From NCBI RefSeq assembly GCF_000156395.1, contig NZ_GG703819.1, positions 177,194-241,193 on the forward strand: a DNA stretch of 64,000 nt. The letters are read 5' to 3'. Made by a program: the position numbers and the translations under genes. The notes under the pieces were generated by a model that ran no database searches, was not told the DNA's origin, and was given only the letters and a program-made list of their open reading frames with translations. Positions 44,614-52,801 of this stretch are shown here, piece after piece. Each line of letters starts with the position of its first letter. Position 1 is the first letter of the stretch. The DNA comes from Providencia rustigianii DSM 4541 (GTDB taxonomy: Bacteria; Pseudomonadota; Gammaproteobacteria; Enterobacterales; Enterobacteriaceae).

Positions 44614-45627
44614 TTACCACTCAACAACAATTTTGCCAAAGTGACTACCGCTTTCCTGAAGTTTGAACGCGTCTGATAAACGTTCCAAAGGGTAGCTGCA
44701 GTCGATCACGGGGCGAAGATTATTCTGTTCCAATGCTGCAACGTATTCCTGCTGCTGGCGGCGACTGCCAACCACCAATCCTTGTAAGCGCGCCTGCTTC
44801 GCCATCAACAACGAAGTGGGCACCTCGCCACCGCGTCCTGTCAATACGCCAATCAATGCTACATTTCCGCCGACGCGAACAGCCTGCAATGACTGTCCAA
44901 GCGTTCCAGGCCCACCAACCTCAACAACATGATCAACACCTCGCCCTTTGGTTAATGCGAGCACCTCGCCTCCCCAATTCGGACTTGTCCGATAGTTAAT
45001 AACATCGGTTGCACCAAGGGCCCGAGCCCGTTCAAGCTTCTTGTCAGAAGAAGAGGTTACAATAACTCTTGCGCCCATGACTCTAGCAATCTGTAAGGCT
45101 GCAATAGATACCCCCCCGGTGCCGAGCAACAACACACTATCACCGGCCTTGATTCCACCCTCAACCACTAATGCTCGCCACGCCGTCAGGCCAGCCGTGG
45201 TGATCGTTGCTCCTTCGGAATGCCTCCAGCACACAGGAGCATGGGTAAAATAGTGTGCTGGCCGCACCACATACTCAGTTGCGTAACCATCTATTCCATC
45301 ACCTGGCGTTCTCCAAAAATTGCCTACGTCATCAAATGCCTGACCGTCCTGCCATTGAGGGAAAAAACCAGACACAACACTTTCGCCAACAGCGAACTCG
45401 GTCACACCTTCGCCAACAGCCTCGACCACTCCCGCACCGTCAGACATTAGAACTCGCCCATCAGCAGTTGGGATACTGCCATTAGCAACCAATAAGTCGT
45501 GGAAATTGAGGGAATTTGCATGTATTGCCACACGTATCTGTCCCAGTCCAGGTTGACCAGGATCGGGCAGATCTCTCAGTTCTAATCGATTCAACCCACC
45601 TGGAGCCCGCAGAACAACTGCTTTCAT
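44614..45627 (-). CDS. Zinc-type MDR alcohol/quinone oxidoreductase
   Basis: A 337-residue medium-chain dehydrogenase/reductase: AIHANSLNFHDLLVANGSIP, VLMSDGAGVVEAVGEGVTEF, VLLLGTGGVSIAALQIARVM (nucleotide-binding GTGG variant), and AFKLQESGSHFGKIVVEW. Key residues of the zinc group are partly replaced, so it may act as a quinone or enone reductase. A TAGAC-type operator 23 bases upstream (45650-45664) puts it under the NemR-like regulator. It is convergent with the LysR gene. Confidence 0.87.
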   Translation of the reverse strand: MKAVVLRAPGGLNRLELRDLPDPGQPGLGQIRVAIHANSLNFHDLLVANGSIPTADGRVLMSDGAGVVEAVGEGVTEFAVGESVVSGFFPQWQDGQAFDDVGNFWRTPGDGIDGYATEYVVRPAHYFTHAPVCWRHSEGATITTAGLTAWRALVVEGGIKAGDSVLLLGTGGVSIAALQIARVMGARVIVTSSSDKKLERARALGATDVINYRTSPNWGGEVLALTKGRGVDHVVEVGGPGTLGQSLQAVRVGGNVALIGVLTGRGGEVPTSLLMAKQARLQGLVVGSRRQQQEYVAALEQNNLRPVIDCSYPLERLSDAFKLQESGSHFGKIVVEW

Positions 45628-45649
45628 AAGGATTCCCTACTTTTACAAA

Positions 45650-45664
45650 TAGACTGGTCATCTA
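45650..45664. promoter_or_regulatory. NemR-like operator upstream of the MDR gene
   Basis: TAGACTGGTCATCTA, 23 bases upstream of the MDR start; matches the cluster consensus. Confidence 0.75.
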
Positions 45665-45688
45665 TAATTAGATAAAAAATTTTACCGA

Positions 45689-46291
45689 TTAATTCTTTTT
45701 AAACCCCAGCAAACTTTTTGTTGCCTCAAACGCTGATTCCAAGGGCTCACGGCTGCGTGTGATTTTCGCAAGCAAGCTCGCACCCAACCATAATTGATAG
45801 AGAGTAGACGCTGTCGTTTTCGCATCCAGATGAGCAGATAACGAGCCATCAGCAATGCCGTCTTCAACCGCTCGAGCAAGTCTTGCGATAACTCGATCCG
45901 TCCCTTGCTGCAACACAATACGCATGGTTTCGGATAAATCGCTAACTTCGGCTGCAAGTTTGACTGCCAGACACTTGCCTTTCGGGTCGCAGGCCGACTG
46001 AGTTTCCAGCCAGACTTCCCAGTAACTCATCAATCGTTCTGCTCCAGACAAATTTGATCGCGAAAGCAATGTCTCCAGAGACGTTTGATAGTCGGAAAAA
46101 TAGCTCTTTAGTAATTCCTCACCAAAGGCCTCTTTGGATCCAAAATAATGATAAAAGGACCCTTTAGGCACACCAGCGGTCTTCAGAATTTCGCTCAATC
46201 CGACAGCACTAAACCCTTTACCACTGATAATACACTGGCCGGTTTCCAAGATATGACTACGTACATCGTGAACATTAACTTTTGATTTCAT
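45689..46291 (-). CDS. NemR-like TetR-family electrophile sensor
   Basis: A 200-residue TetR repressor with strong NemR resemblance: GFSAVGLSEILKTAGVPKGS then FYHYFGSKEAFGEELL (DNA-binding helices), GKCLAVKLAAEVSDLSE, and LWLGASLLAKITRSREPLE. Cys107 in GKCLAVKL and Lys176 in LLAKITRS sit where E. coli NemR has Cys106 and Lys175, the pair used to sense hypochlorous acid and electrophiles. It lies just downstream of operators at 46312 and upstream of the MDR gene. It probably represses itself, ohr, the aldehyde dehydrogenase, MDR and the GST gene. Confidence 0.9.
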   Translation of the reverse strand: MKSKVNVHDVRSHILETGQCIISGKGFSAVGLSEILKTAGVPKGSFYHYFGSKEAFGEELLKSYFSDYQTSLETLLSRSNLSGAERLMSYWEVWLETQSACDPKGKCLAVKLAAEVSDLSETMRIVLQQGTDRVIARLARAVEDGIADGSLSAHLDAKTTASTLYQLWLGASLLAKITRSREPLESAFEATKSLLGFKKN

Positions 46292-46311
46292 AGGTAGATT
46301 CTAAGCCGGAC

Positions 46312-46326
46312 TAGACCAATTGTCTA
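46312..46326. promoter_or_regulatory. NemR-like operator upstream of the nemR-like gene
   Basis: TAGACCAATTGTCTA, 21 bases upstream of the regulator's start; autoregulation expected. Confidence 0.75.
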
Positions 46327-46424
46327 GACTAGAGACTCTGGTTGTGCACGGAAACCTATGGAAAACAAACGCTCGACCGAATACTTTTATTACGCTTGGC
46401 TGCAAGACGGCGGTACATTATGAT

Positions 46425-46439
46425 TAGACTGGTCGCATA
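46425..46439. promoter_or_regulatory. Weaker NemR-like operator upstream of the GST gene
   Basis: TAGACTGGTCGCATA, a partial match about 95 bases upstream of the glutathione transferase start, in the divergent region with the nemR-like gene. Confidence 0.5.
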
Positions 46440-46533
46440 TGATGTGAGATAGTAACAATCTAACACTTGAGTGGCTAGTCACCCAGCAAAACCGCCTCTT
46501 CATTCATCTCGCACAAATCTTCCGGAGTTATAT

Positions 46534-47163
46534 ATGATCCTCATTCATCACTTAAACGATTCGCGCTCACAGCGTATTCTCTGGTTGCTCGAAGAGCTAG
46601 GCCTTGAGTACGACATTAAACGCTATGAGCGTGATTCGGTTACACATTTGGCGCCACCAGAGCTGTTGCACATTCACCCATTAGGTAAGTCGCCGGTCAT
46701 TGAAGACGGCAATTTCATCATCCATGAATCCGGGGCAATTATTGATTATCTCATCAGAAAATATGCTGGAGACCTCCTGCACCCTACTCCTGAAAGCCAG
46801 GCGTATGAGCAATATGTGCAATGGCTTCACTACGCTGAGGGATCAGCAATGCTTCCTCTGCTGTTGAAGGTTTATGTTGATCCTCTGGGAGATGGAGGTG
46901 CAGCTCTGCAGCCGCGTATAAACAGCGAACTAGATAATCATTTGGGTTTTGTTGAAGCTTCGTTGGAGAGTAAAACCTTTCTGCTAGATGAACTGTTCAG
47001 TGCCGCAGATATCCAGATGAGCTTTGTTGGGGAGATTGCAGGCTCATTTGGTCTATTACACCAACGCCCCAACCTGACAGCTTGGATCAAACGGCTCCAA
47101 GCCCGCCCCGCATACCAATCTGCCTTAACCAGAGGTGGTACCTACCGTTTTGTAGTGGTTTAA
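46534..47163 (+). CDS. Glutathione S-transferase
   Basis: A 209-residue GST: thioredoxin-like N-terminus (MILIHHLNDSRSQRILWLLE, then YDIKRYERD, PLGKSPVIEDGNFIIHESGAIIDYL) and helical C-terminal domain. It conjugates glutathione to electrophiles, so matches its cluster. ATG 46534 has CGGAG seven bases upstream; the longer frame from 46471 is unlikely. It is divergent from the nemR-like gene with two operator-like palindromes between. Confidence 0.88.
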   Translation: MILIHHLNDSRSQRILWLLEELGLEYDIKRYERDSVTHLAPPELLHIHPLGKSPVIEDGNFIIHESGAIIDYLIRKYAGDLLHPTPESQAYEQYVQWLHYAEGSAMLPLLLKVYVDPLGDGGAALQPRINSELDNHLGFVEASLESKTFLLDELFSAADIQMSFVGEIAGSFGLLHQRPNLTAWIKRLQARPAYQSALTRGGTYRFVVV

Positions 47164-47220
47164 TAAATTTGGCCACCTGAATAGAGGTGATATGCTCACC
47201 TCATAACAATAAAGGTGCCT

Positions 47221-47477
47221 TAATGAAAACGAAATTTCAGTGCAGAATTTAAACGTGAGTCTGCTCAGTTAGTTGTTGATTAGAACTATACTGTTGCTGA
47301 TGCAGCTAAAGCCATGAATATCGGTCTTTCCACTATGACCCGATGGGTAAAGCAGCTGCGGGATGAACGGGCTGGCAAAACGTCGAAAGCATCTCCCATC
47401 ACGCCAGAGCAAATTGAAATACGTGAACTCAAAAAGAAACTTCAACGTATTGAAATGGAAAACGAAATATTAAAAAA
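47221..47477 (+). pseudogene. IS3-family orfA remnant, upstream half
   Basis: The ORFA of an IS3-group element: FSAEFKRESAQLVVD, a TAG in place of Gln, then [20 protein letters not shown] and later [21 protein letters not shown] one-base shift just after the start and the TAG inactivate it. It is split at 47477/47478 by the IS110-family element. Confidence 0.8.
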
Positions 47478-47698
47478 CTGCCTACATTTCGCGATATCCC
47501 CCATCTGACTAGAAACATAGAAAGATCTATACTCTAAATTAACCGGATAGTGGTCGTACGCCTTTTGGAGACATAAATCCCGTCAAAAAACCTGACCCAG
47601 GGAAATCTGCGGACCCGATGTTGGTGGCATAGACCCCGTTTAGGAAAGTGATTAATCCGAGTTCCCCATCCGGTATTCACAATTGAGCCGAGGTTACT
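47478..47698 (+). ncRNA. Putative IS110 bridge RNA region
   Basis: The long non-coding left end upstream of an IS110-group transposase encodes the bridge RNA that guides target and donor recognition in this family. The stretch is about 220 bases with short complementary segments. Position and element class support this; structure and loops were not determined. Confidence 0.4.
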
Positions 47699-49051
47699 AT
47701 GTCAAAATTAAAACCAAAATCCCAATCACTTCCTGTCATCAATCCTAATGCTGCGGGTATAGATATAGGTGGCCGTTTTCATGTTGTCGCCGTTCCTCCT
47801 GATCGCAGTGACAAATCCGTTCAAACGTTTAAAGCTTTTACTGGCGATATCCATAACATGGCACGTTGGTTAACTAAATGTAGAATAACGACCGTCGCTA
47901 TGGAGTCGACCGGCGTATACTGGGTACCTGTGTATGAAATTTTGGAAGAACATGGTTTTGAGGTTGTCCTTTCCAACGCACGTGATACCCGAGCAGTACC
48001 AGGTAGGAAAACTGATGTGGGAGATGCACAATGGATCCAGCGGCTTCATGCATGTGGTTTGCTAAAAGCCAGTTTTAGACCCGATGCTACAATAGCTGAA
48101 CTTCGGACATATATGCGAGTCAGAGAACGTATGTTGGATTATGCAGCAGCACATATTCAACATATGCAAAAAGCACTCACATTCATGAACGTTCAATTGC
48201 ATATAGTCGTTTCTGATATCACAGGTGTAACGGGGATGAAGATTGTAAGAGCCATCGTTGCGGGCGAGCACGACCCAGCTATATTAGCAAAATTCAGAGA
48301 TCCACGTTGTAAAGCGGATGAACAAACAATTTGTGCGGCCCTAAAAGGTAACTATCAGCCAGAACATCTATTTGCTCTACGTCAAGCTATTATTTTGTAT
48401 GATGTGTACCAGCGACAAGTAAATGAATGTGATGTACAAATTGAAGCTGTACTCGATAGGCTTTGCATAAATTCGAGCGAACCCGATGAGCCTATCCCCA
48501 AACCAAAGCACAGAGCAAAGCAGGCAAACGCAATGACATTTGATGTGCGAGAAAAGCTTTATCGTTTAATAGGGGCTGATTTCACGCAAATTCACGGCAT
48601 AGGCCCTTTTCTTGCGTTACGACTGATATCTGAGTGTGGTACAGATATGAATAAATGGCCGACTGAAAAGCATTTTACATCGTGGTTAACATTATGCCCA
48701 GGCTCAAAAATTAGTGGTGGTAAAGTCATGTCTTCTCACTCCCTAAAGAGTAATAATCGAGTTGTCGCTCATCTCAGGCTAGCAGCAACGACCGTTGGTC
48801 GTTCAGATACAGCCCTTGGTGCATTTTATCGAAGGCTCTCATCTAGGATTGGTAAAGCAAAAGCGGTAACTGCCACTGCAAGAAAGATAGCTATACTGTT
48901 TTACAATGCAATGAAATATGGCACAAAGTATAAAGATCCTGGCGCTGAATATTACGAAGAGCGGTACAAAGAAAGGGTACTAAAAAATCTCAAACGCCAA
49001 GCCGAGAGAATGGGTATGACTTTACAGGCAAAAGAAGAATGTGTTTCTTAG
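47699..49051 (+). CDS. IS110-family transposase (DEDD recombinase)
   Basis: A 450-residue transposase: N-terminal RuvC-like DEDD domain with AGIDIGGRFHVVAV (first Asp), VAMESTGVYW (Glu), RKTDVGDAQWIQRL (two Asp), and the C-terminal transposase_20 domain with IHGIGPFLALRLISE and KSNNRVVAHLRLAA, followed by a Ser-containing tail (RSDTALGAFYRR). The frame is intact, so the element may be active. It interrupts the IS3 element and lies in the same direction. Confidence 0.9.
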   Translation: MSKLKPKSQSLPVINPNAAGIDIGGRFHVVAVPPDRSDKSVQTFKAFTGDIHNMARWLTKCRITTVAMESTGVYWVPVYEILEEHGFEVVLSNARDTRAVPGRKTDVGDAQWIQRLHACGLLKASFRPDATIAELRTYMRVRERMLDYAAAHIQHMQKALTFMNVQLHIVVSDITGVTGMKIVRAIVAGEHDPAILAKFRDPRCKADEQTICAALKGNYQPEHLFALRQAIILYDVYQRQVNECDVQIEAVLDRLCINSSEPDEPIPKPKHRAKQANAMTFDVREKLYRLIGADFTQIHGIGPFLALRLISECGTDMNKWPTEKHFTSWLTLCPGSKISGGKVMSSHSLKSNNRVVAHLRLAATTVGRSDTALGAFYRRLSSRIGKAKAVTATARKIAILFYNAMKYGTKYKDPGAEYYEERYKERVLKNLKRQAERMGMTLQAKEECVS

Positions 49052-49054
49052 GAA

Positions 49055-49375
49055 GGCTACCGCGCTCTTGATGTCAGACACCCTGAACAATTTACGTTAA
49101 TCGGAAAGCTCAGGGCGCGTTATCCCGTAACCACTCTCTGCCATGTATTCGGGGTTCATCGCAGCAATTATAAATACTGGAATGTCCGTCTTGTTCAGCC
49201 TGATAGAAGACGCACCAAGTTGCGCAGTCAAGTTCAGGAACTACATAACATCAGCCATGGCTCTGCTGGGGCAAGGACTATCGCCACGATAGTCACAACG
49301 CAGTACAGTGTAAATATGAGCCGTTACCTAGCGGGTAAGTTAATGAAAGAAATCGGTATTACGAGCTGCCAGCAC
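49055..49375 (+). pseudogene. IS3-family remnant, downstream half with orfB start
   Basis: Continues the split IS3 element: ATALLMSD-equivalent codons then orf[51 protein letters not shown] and [12 protein letters not shown]. The DDE catalytic region is lost at about 49375 where IS110-like sequence begins. Confidence 0.75.
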
Positions 49376-49860
49376 GTGAAGTGTTTGATAAACAGATCCG
49401 TTGTCAGGATTTTCTGACGTTCTTTAGTAACCGGGAACCTTGCCTGATTGGCATGGAGGCCCATGGAGGCTCACAGCACTGGGTGCGTGAGTTGAAAAAA
49501 CAGGGTCATGAAGTGCGGTTATTGCAAGGCCGTTTTGTAAAAGCATTCGTCATGTGTCACCGATCATATCAGTATCAGACCGTATTAATCGCTGACACTG
49601 ATAAACATTAACGCTTAAAAAAGGGTGAATACTGAAAAGTTGCTCTGGTGGCCAGCGTGATGACAAAGACAGGTAAAACCGGGACTCATTAAACCTGAAT
49701 GATTTTTTGAGCTTGAAGCTCGCAGAGGAAATGAGTTGTGAGTCAGCGAATTACATAGGGGCTCGCAGCTTTATGGCTGCAAAAAGTCGGATATAAAGCT
49801 GCAACCTACCCGTCAATGTCAAAACAATGAATGCTGTTGCAAACGGGATGCGTTCATATA
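49376..49860 (+). pseudogene. Second IS110-family remnant
   Basis: The frame near 49381-49611 reads REPCLIGMEAHGGSQHWVRE and GHEVRLLQGRFVKAFV, the N-terminal region of another IS110-family transposase, then breaks up. The following 250 bases look like the decayed 3' part or end of the element. It abuts the truncated IS3 element. Confidence 0.6.
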
Positions 49861-49867
49861 ATAAATC

Positions 49868-50277
49868 ATGATTAAATACGTATTCATTTTCATGACTTTT
49901 TGCCTCAATTTTACCGCGAGCGCCTTTAACACGAATGTATTTGATACCGCCATCGATAAAAGTGGTTTTACACCAATGTGTAATAACCTAGCGATTGCCG
50001 ATAAGGATTGTCGTGTTGATGATTACCTCGAGGGCGTTATGTCGTCACGAGCACAGTGAATCTGGGCGCTAAATGCGCCTTTATGATTGCCGAAGTGATT
50101 GATAGTCAAACCAATCAACTGTTCAGTACTTCGACTGGCGATTGTGAAGACGGCCTTCTCGATACCTATTACCGCTTATCCCGTATTAACAAAAAAGTGT
50201 GGCTGGATGCTTACAGCCAAGGAAAACACATTGACCATAGGAGGTTATCTTTCAATGAAACATCGCGCATTAAATAG
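49868..50277 (+). pseudogene. Exported protein gene, frameshifted
   Basis: The first frame (49868-50059) begins with a signal peptide (KYVFIFMTFCLNFTASA) and has several Cys. A second frame (from GTG 50056) continues with NLGAKCAFMIAEVIDSQTNQ and WLDAYSQGKHIDH. The two overlap by a few bases around TGA/GTG, so this looks like one gene with a frameshift, or two coupled small genes. No family recognised. A ribosome site is just upstream of the following gene. Confidence 0.45.
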
Positions 50278-50519
50278 CCTTCCTTTCGTGGGAATTATTG
50301 CTGTCGTCACGTTGGGAATTTATTACGGCGAACAAACTAAACCAACTTATCGAGATTGTGTTGAGCTCAGCTCCTGCCAATATGCTTCAGATTTATGAGC
50401 AACCTGATAGAACGTCCAAGTCTATCAACTATCAGCCCACATCAGGAAAAGAACAATTCTGGGTCGCTAAACGAACAGCTGATCAACAATGGATGTTATT
50501 GGGTGGTCTCCATTCATGA
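50254..50519 (+). pseudogene. Small membrane-anchored protein gene, frameshifted
   Basis: After AGGAGG, ATG 50254 opens with a single membrane helix (LPFVGIIAVVTLGIYYG) and ends at a stop after about 47 residues. An overlapping frame continues with NMLQIYEQPDRTSKSINYQP, GKEQFWVAKRTADQQWMLLGG, which reads like the true C-terminus, possibly SH3-like. One lost or gained base near 50370 explains it. A sequencing error is possible. Confidence 0.4.
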
Positions 50520-50705
50520 AAATACGCACTCACTATTACATATGTAAATGATTCCAAATAAAAAAATTACTCATTCTCTATCAGACATACACAAATTAAA
50601 TATTGTCGATATTGAAATTAATTGTTTTTTTAATATTTTATATATTGTATAATCTTATTATATATTAGCATTCACTATAATCCCTTTATCAATCGAGGGT
50701 GTCAC

Positions 50706-51026
50706 ATGGACATTCATTATTTTATTGGAATCAAGATAAAAGCCAGGCGAAAAGAATTAGGACTCTCGGGTGCTGGTTTGGCCAAAATATTAAATATTAG
50801 CCAACAGCAAATATCTCGCTATGAAAACGGAATCAACAAAATACCTTTAAATCATCTAGTTAGTATAGCTGTCGCCTTAAAGTGCCCCATAGACTGGTTC
50901 TTTCAAGGCTGTATTTCTGATGAGGATTATTCAATTCAAGATAGTAATATGGGTATCAAAAATCAAGAGTTAAAATATACAGCAGAAAGCGTTATCGTCC
51001 ATAATAAAATGCAATTTAATATTTGA
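50706..51026 (+). CDS. XRE/MrpJ-like fimbrial regulator
   Basis: A 106-residue XRE helix-turn-helix protein with the MrpJ-type core GIKIKARRKELGLSGAGLAK and SQQQISRYENG. In Proteus and relatives, MrpJ paralogues lie beside fimbrial operons and repress motility. It is convergent with the fimbrial genes, separated by a bidirectional terminator, so it has its own promoter in the AT-rich region before it. Similarity to the MrpJ family is clear; targets are unknown. Confidence 0.85.
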   Translation: MDIHYFIGIKIKARRKELGLSGAGLAKILNISQQQISRYENGINKIPLNHLVSIAVALKCPIDWFFQGCISDEDYSIQDSNMGIKNQELKYTAESVIVHNKMQFNI

Positions 51027-51107
51027 TTTAAAATTACCATAGTTTTCATTACTCTTTTTGAACCATACAATCATACTGTCAAAATTTGAAATAAAATATA
51101 AAAATAA

Positions 51108-51140
51108 AAAACACTCCTAACTATACATTAGAAGTGTTTT
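51108..51140. terminator. Bidirectional terminator between the mrpJ-like gene and fimbrial operon
   Basis: AAAACACTCCTAA and TTAGAAGTGTTTT form a 13-bp stem with one G-U type pair and a seven-base loop. A-rich and T-rich flanks serve both directions. Confidence 0.8.
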
Positions 51141-51162
51141 ATTTATTTTAAATTAAATATTT

Positions 51163-51780
51163 TTAATTATACTGTACTTCATAAGTGGCATAACTTGCCA
51201 TTAAACCTGTTGTCACCGTTTTAGGGGATCCTGTTGTATACCCGATATAATATTGAAATATAGCATCCTTATTATCGGAAACTTTAGGAATGATTTTAAG
51301 CTGAGCAGGATCAGCAGGCACAATCTTATTATCTGCATCTAACGTTGTATTATTATTAATCGATAGTGCAAAATTAATATTTTGAGCTCCATCTGCTAAC
51401 ATATTTTTTAGCAACCCTGATGTTTCAAAATTAGTTTTAGGTACCAAGTAACCATTTGACCACGCTACACTAATTTTATTTAAATCAGCGTCAACGACTT
51501 CACCATTATGACTAATCGATTGGCACTGTGATAGTTTAATGGTAAACATTTTAGGCTTCATATAAGCCCCGCCTTCACTATTATGAATTTCAAATAATGA
51601 AATGGGAGCTAGATAAATATTCGCATCACTACCTTGATCGTTAACTGAAATCTCACAAGAAATATCAACGACTTTCCCTGCGAAATTGACCAGACCTTCA
51701 TCATAATTTGCTTCCAACGCAGCGGTAGCATTTGCACAGCTCAACACAAACAGGAGCATTATCAGTAACCAGTTTTTCAT
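51163..51780 (-). CDS. Minor fimbrial subunit
   Basis: A 205-residue pilin-like protein with signal peptide (MKNWLLIMLLFVLSCANATAA) and the pilin pattern: VNFAGKVVDISCEISVNDQG with the first Cys, then LSQCQS, and a C-terminal donor-strand sequence YATYEVQYN. It resembles the major subunit at 56058, especially around GQGSDA-IYLAP, so both come from one ancestor. Start 51780 (AGGGG upstream) is preferred over 51858, which would overlap the adhesin gene. It is the last gene of the operon. Confidence 0.85.
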   Translation of the reverse strand: MKNWLLIMLLFVLSCANATAALEANYDEGLVNFAGKVVDISCEISVNDQGSDANIYLAPISLFEIHNSEGGAYMKPKMFTIKLSQCQSISHNGEVVDADLNKISVAWSNGYLVPKTNFETSGLLKNMLADGAQNINFALSINNNTTLDADNKIVPADPAQLKIIPKVSDNKDAIFQYYIGYTTGSPKTVTTGLMASYATYEVQYN

Positions 51781-51793
51781 TAGGTATCCCCTG

Positions 51794-52801
51794 TTAGTCA
51801 TAAGTAATATTGAATAACATTTTAGCTTCGACTTCACCGGCAGAAATTTTTGAGCCAAACTGATAATAACGAGCGATATAATTCATACGAATTTCTTTAT
51901 CTTGCGCGCTAGTTAACTCACCGACCTTATAAATTTTGCCCCATTCTAACTCTTTGTTCTTATCCGTTAGTACTTGAACACCAATCCCCTGAGCCATAGA
52001 ATTTTTTGCCGCATTATCTAATACACCTTTATTTATTGGGGTATTAGGTGCTTTTGTTCCACCAAAGGTCATATTCACGGCAAAAGAATCAGGGGAAATG
52101 CTGATCCCACCATTGCAAAGTAAATTAATTGGGAATTGTTTTTCACCAGTCGTTGTTCCTACACCTCTAAACTCTGTACGGTTCACCGGCGGTAAGATCA
52201 CATCTTGATTTTTACCTGTGGTAATTTTACAAGAGGGTGACACGATGGTAATAGCATCCGCTGATAAATAGGTAATGATTGCAGGCTCAACCGTTTTAGG
52301 GTTATACCCATAACGGGTGTACTCCCCTTGAGTTATGCGCCCTGAGCCCGTATTTTCTGCCGTTTTGATAATTTCTAAACTAAAGGTTGAACCTGCTAAA
52401 TATACGTTTACTTGGTCCTGACTATTTCCTTTAACTTTAAATTTATCAGGATAGGTCATTGATACTGCTCCCATCCTTTTAAAACGTAATCCAATACCAG
52501 GAACGTTAGTGTTATAAACTTTATCAGCCCCTTCCGTTACTCCTGATGCCGTCACTACCGCATCAAGAAGAGTTCCGCCATAACATTTAGCCCAATATTT
52601 ACCCGTTTCTTCCATTGACCAAGTTTTTGATTGGATCACGCTACCAACATCTAAATCCGGAGAAACAACTACACGGCCAAACTGCATGTCAATACGCTCT
52701 GCGGCAACACTCATGTTTCTTGTACAGGTTGCATATGCAGGTATACTTGATAGCACTGCCGCCAGCGCTATCCCATTACGTAAAATCACATTTATCGACA
52801 T
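51794..52801 (-). CDS. Fimbrial tip adhesin
   Basis: A 335-residue secreted protein (MSINVILRNGIALAAVLSSIPAYA signal). The N-terminal ~190 residues, with Cys in CTRNMS and KCYGG, are probably the receptor-binding lectin-like domain. The C-terminal pilin domain starts near VSPSCKITTGKNQDVILPPV and ends MLFNITYD. This two-domain layout is that of FimH-type adhesins. It overlaps the usher gene by ten bases. Receptor specificity cannot be read from sequence. Confidence 0.8.
   Translation of the reverse strand: MSINVILRNGIALAAVLSSIPAYATCTRNMSVAAERIDMQFGRVVVSPDLDVGSVIQSKTWSMEETGKYWAKCYGGTLLDAVVTASGVTEGADKVYNTNVPGIGLRFKRMGAVSMTYPDKFKVKGNSQDQVNVYLAGSTFSLEIIKTAENTGSGRITQGEYTRYGYNPKTVEPAIITYLSADAITIVSPSCKITTGKNQDVILPPVNRTEFRGVGTTTGEKQFPINLLCNGGISISPDSFAVNMTFGGTKAPNTPINKGVLDNAAKNSMAQGIGVQVLTDKNKELEWGKIYKVGELTSAQDKEIRMNYIARYYQFGSKISAGEVEAKMLFNITYD

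Larger units (their letters stand above)
47478..49054 (+). mobile_element. IS110-family element inserted into an IS3 element
   Basis: About 1,577 bp bounded precisely: the host gene reads up to the run of six A's ending at 47477 and resumes with GGCTACCGCG at 49055. Its transposase gene is 47699-49051. The 5' end (47478-47698) is non-coding. No inverted terminal repeats or target duplication are evident, as expected for IS110 elements. Confidence 0.8.
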
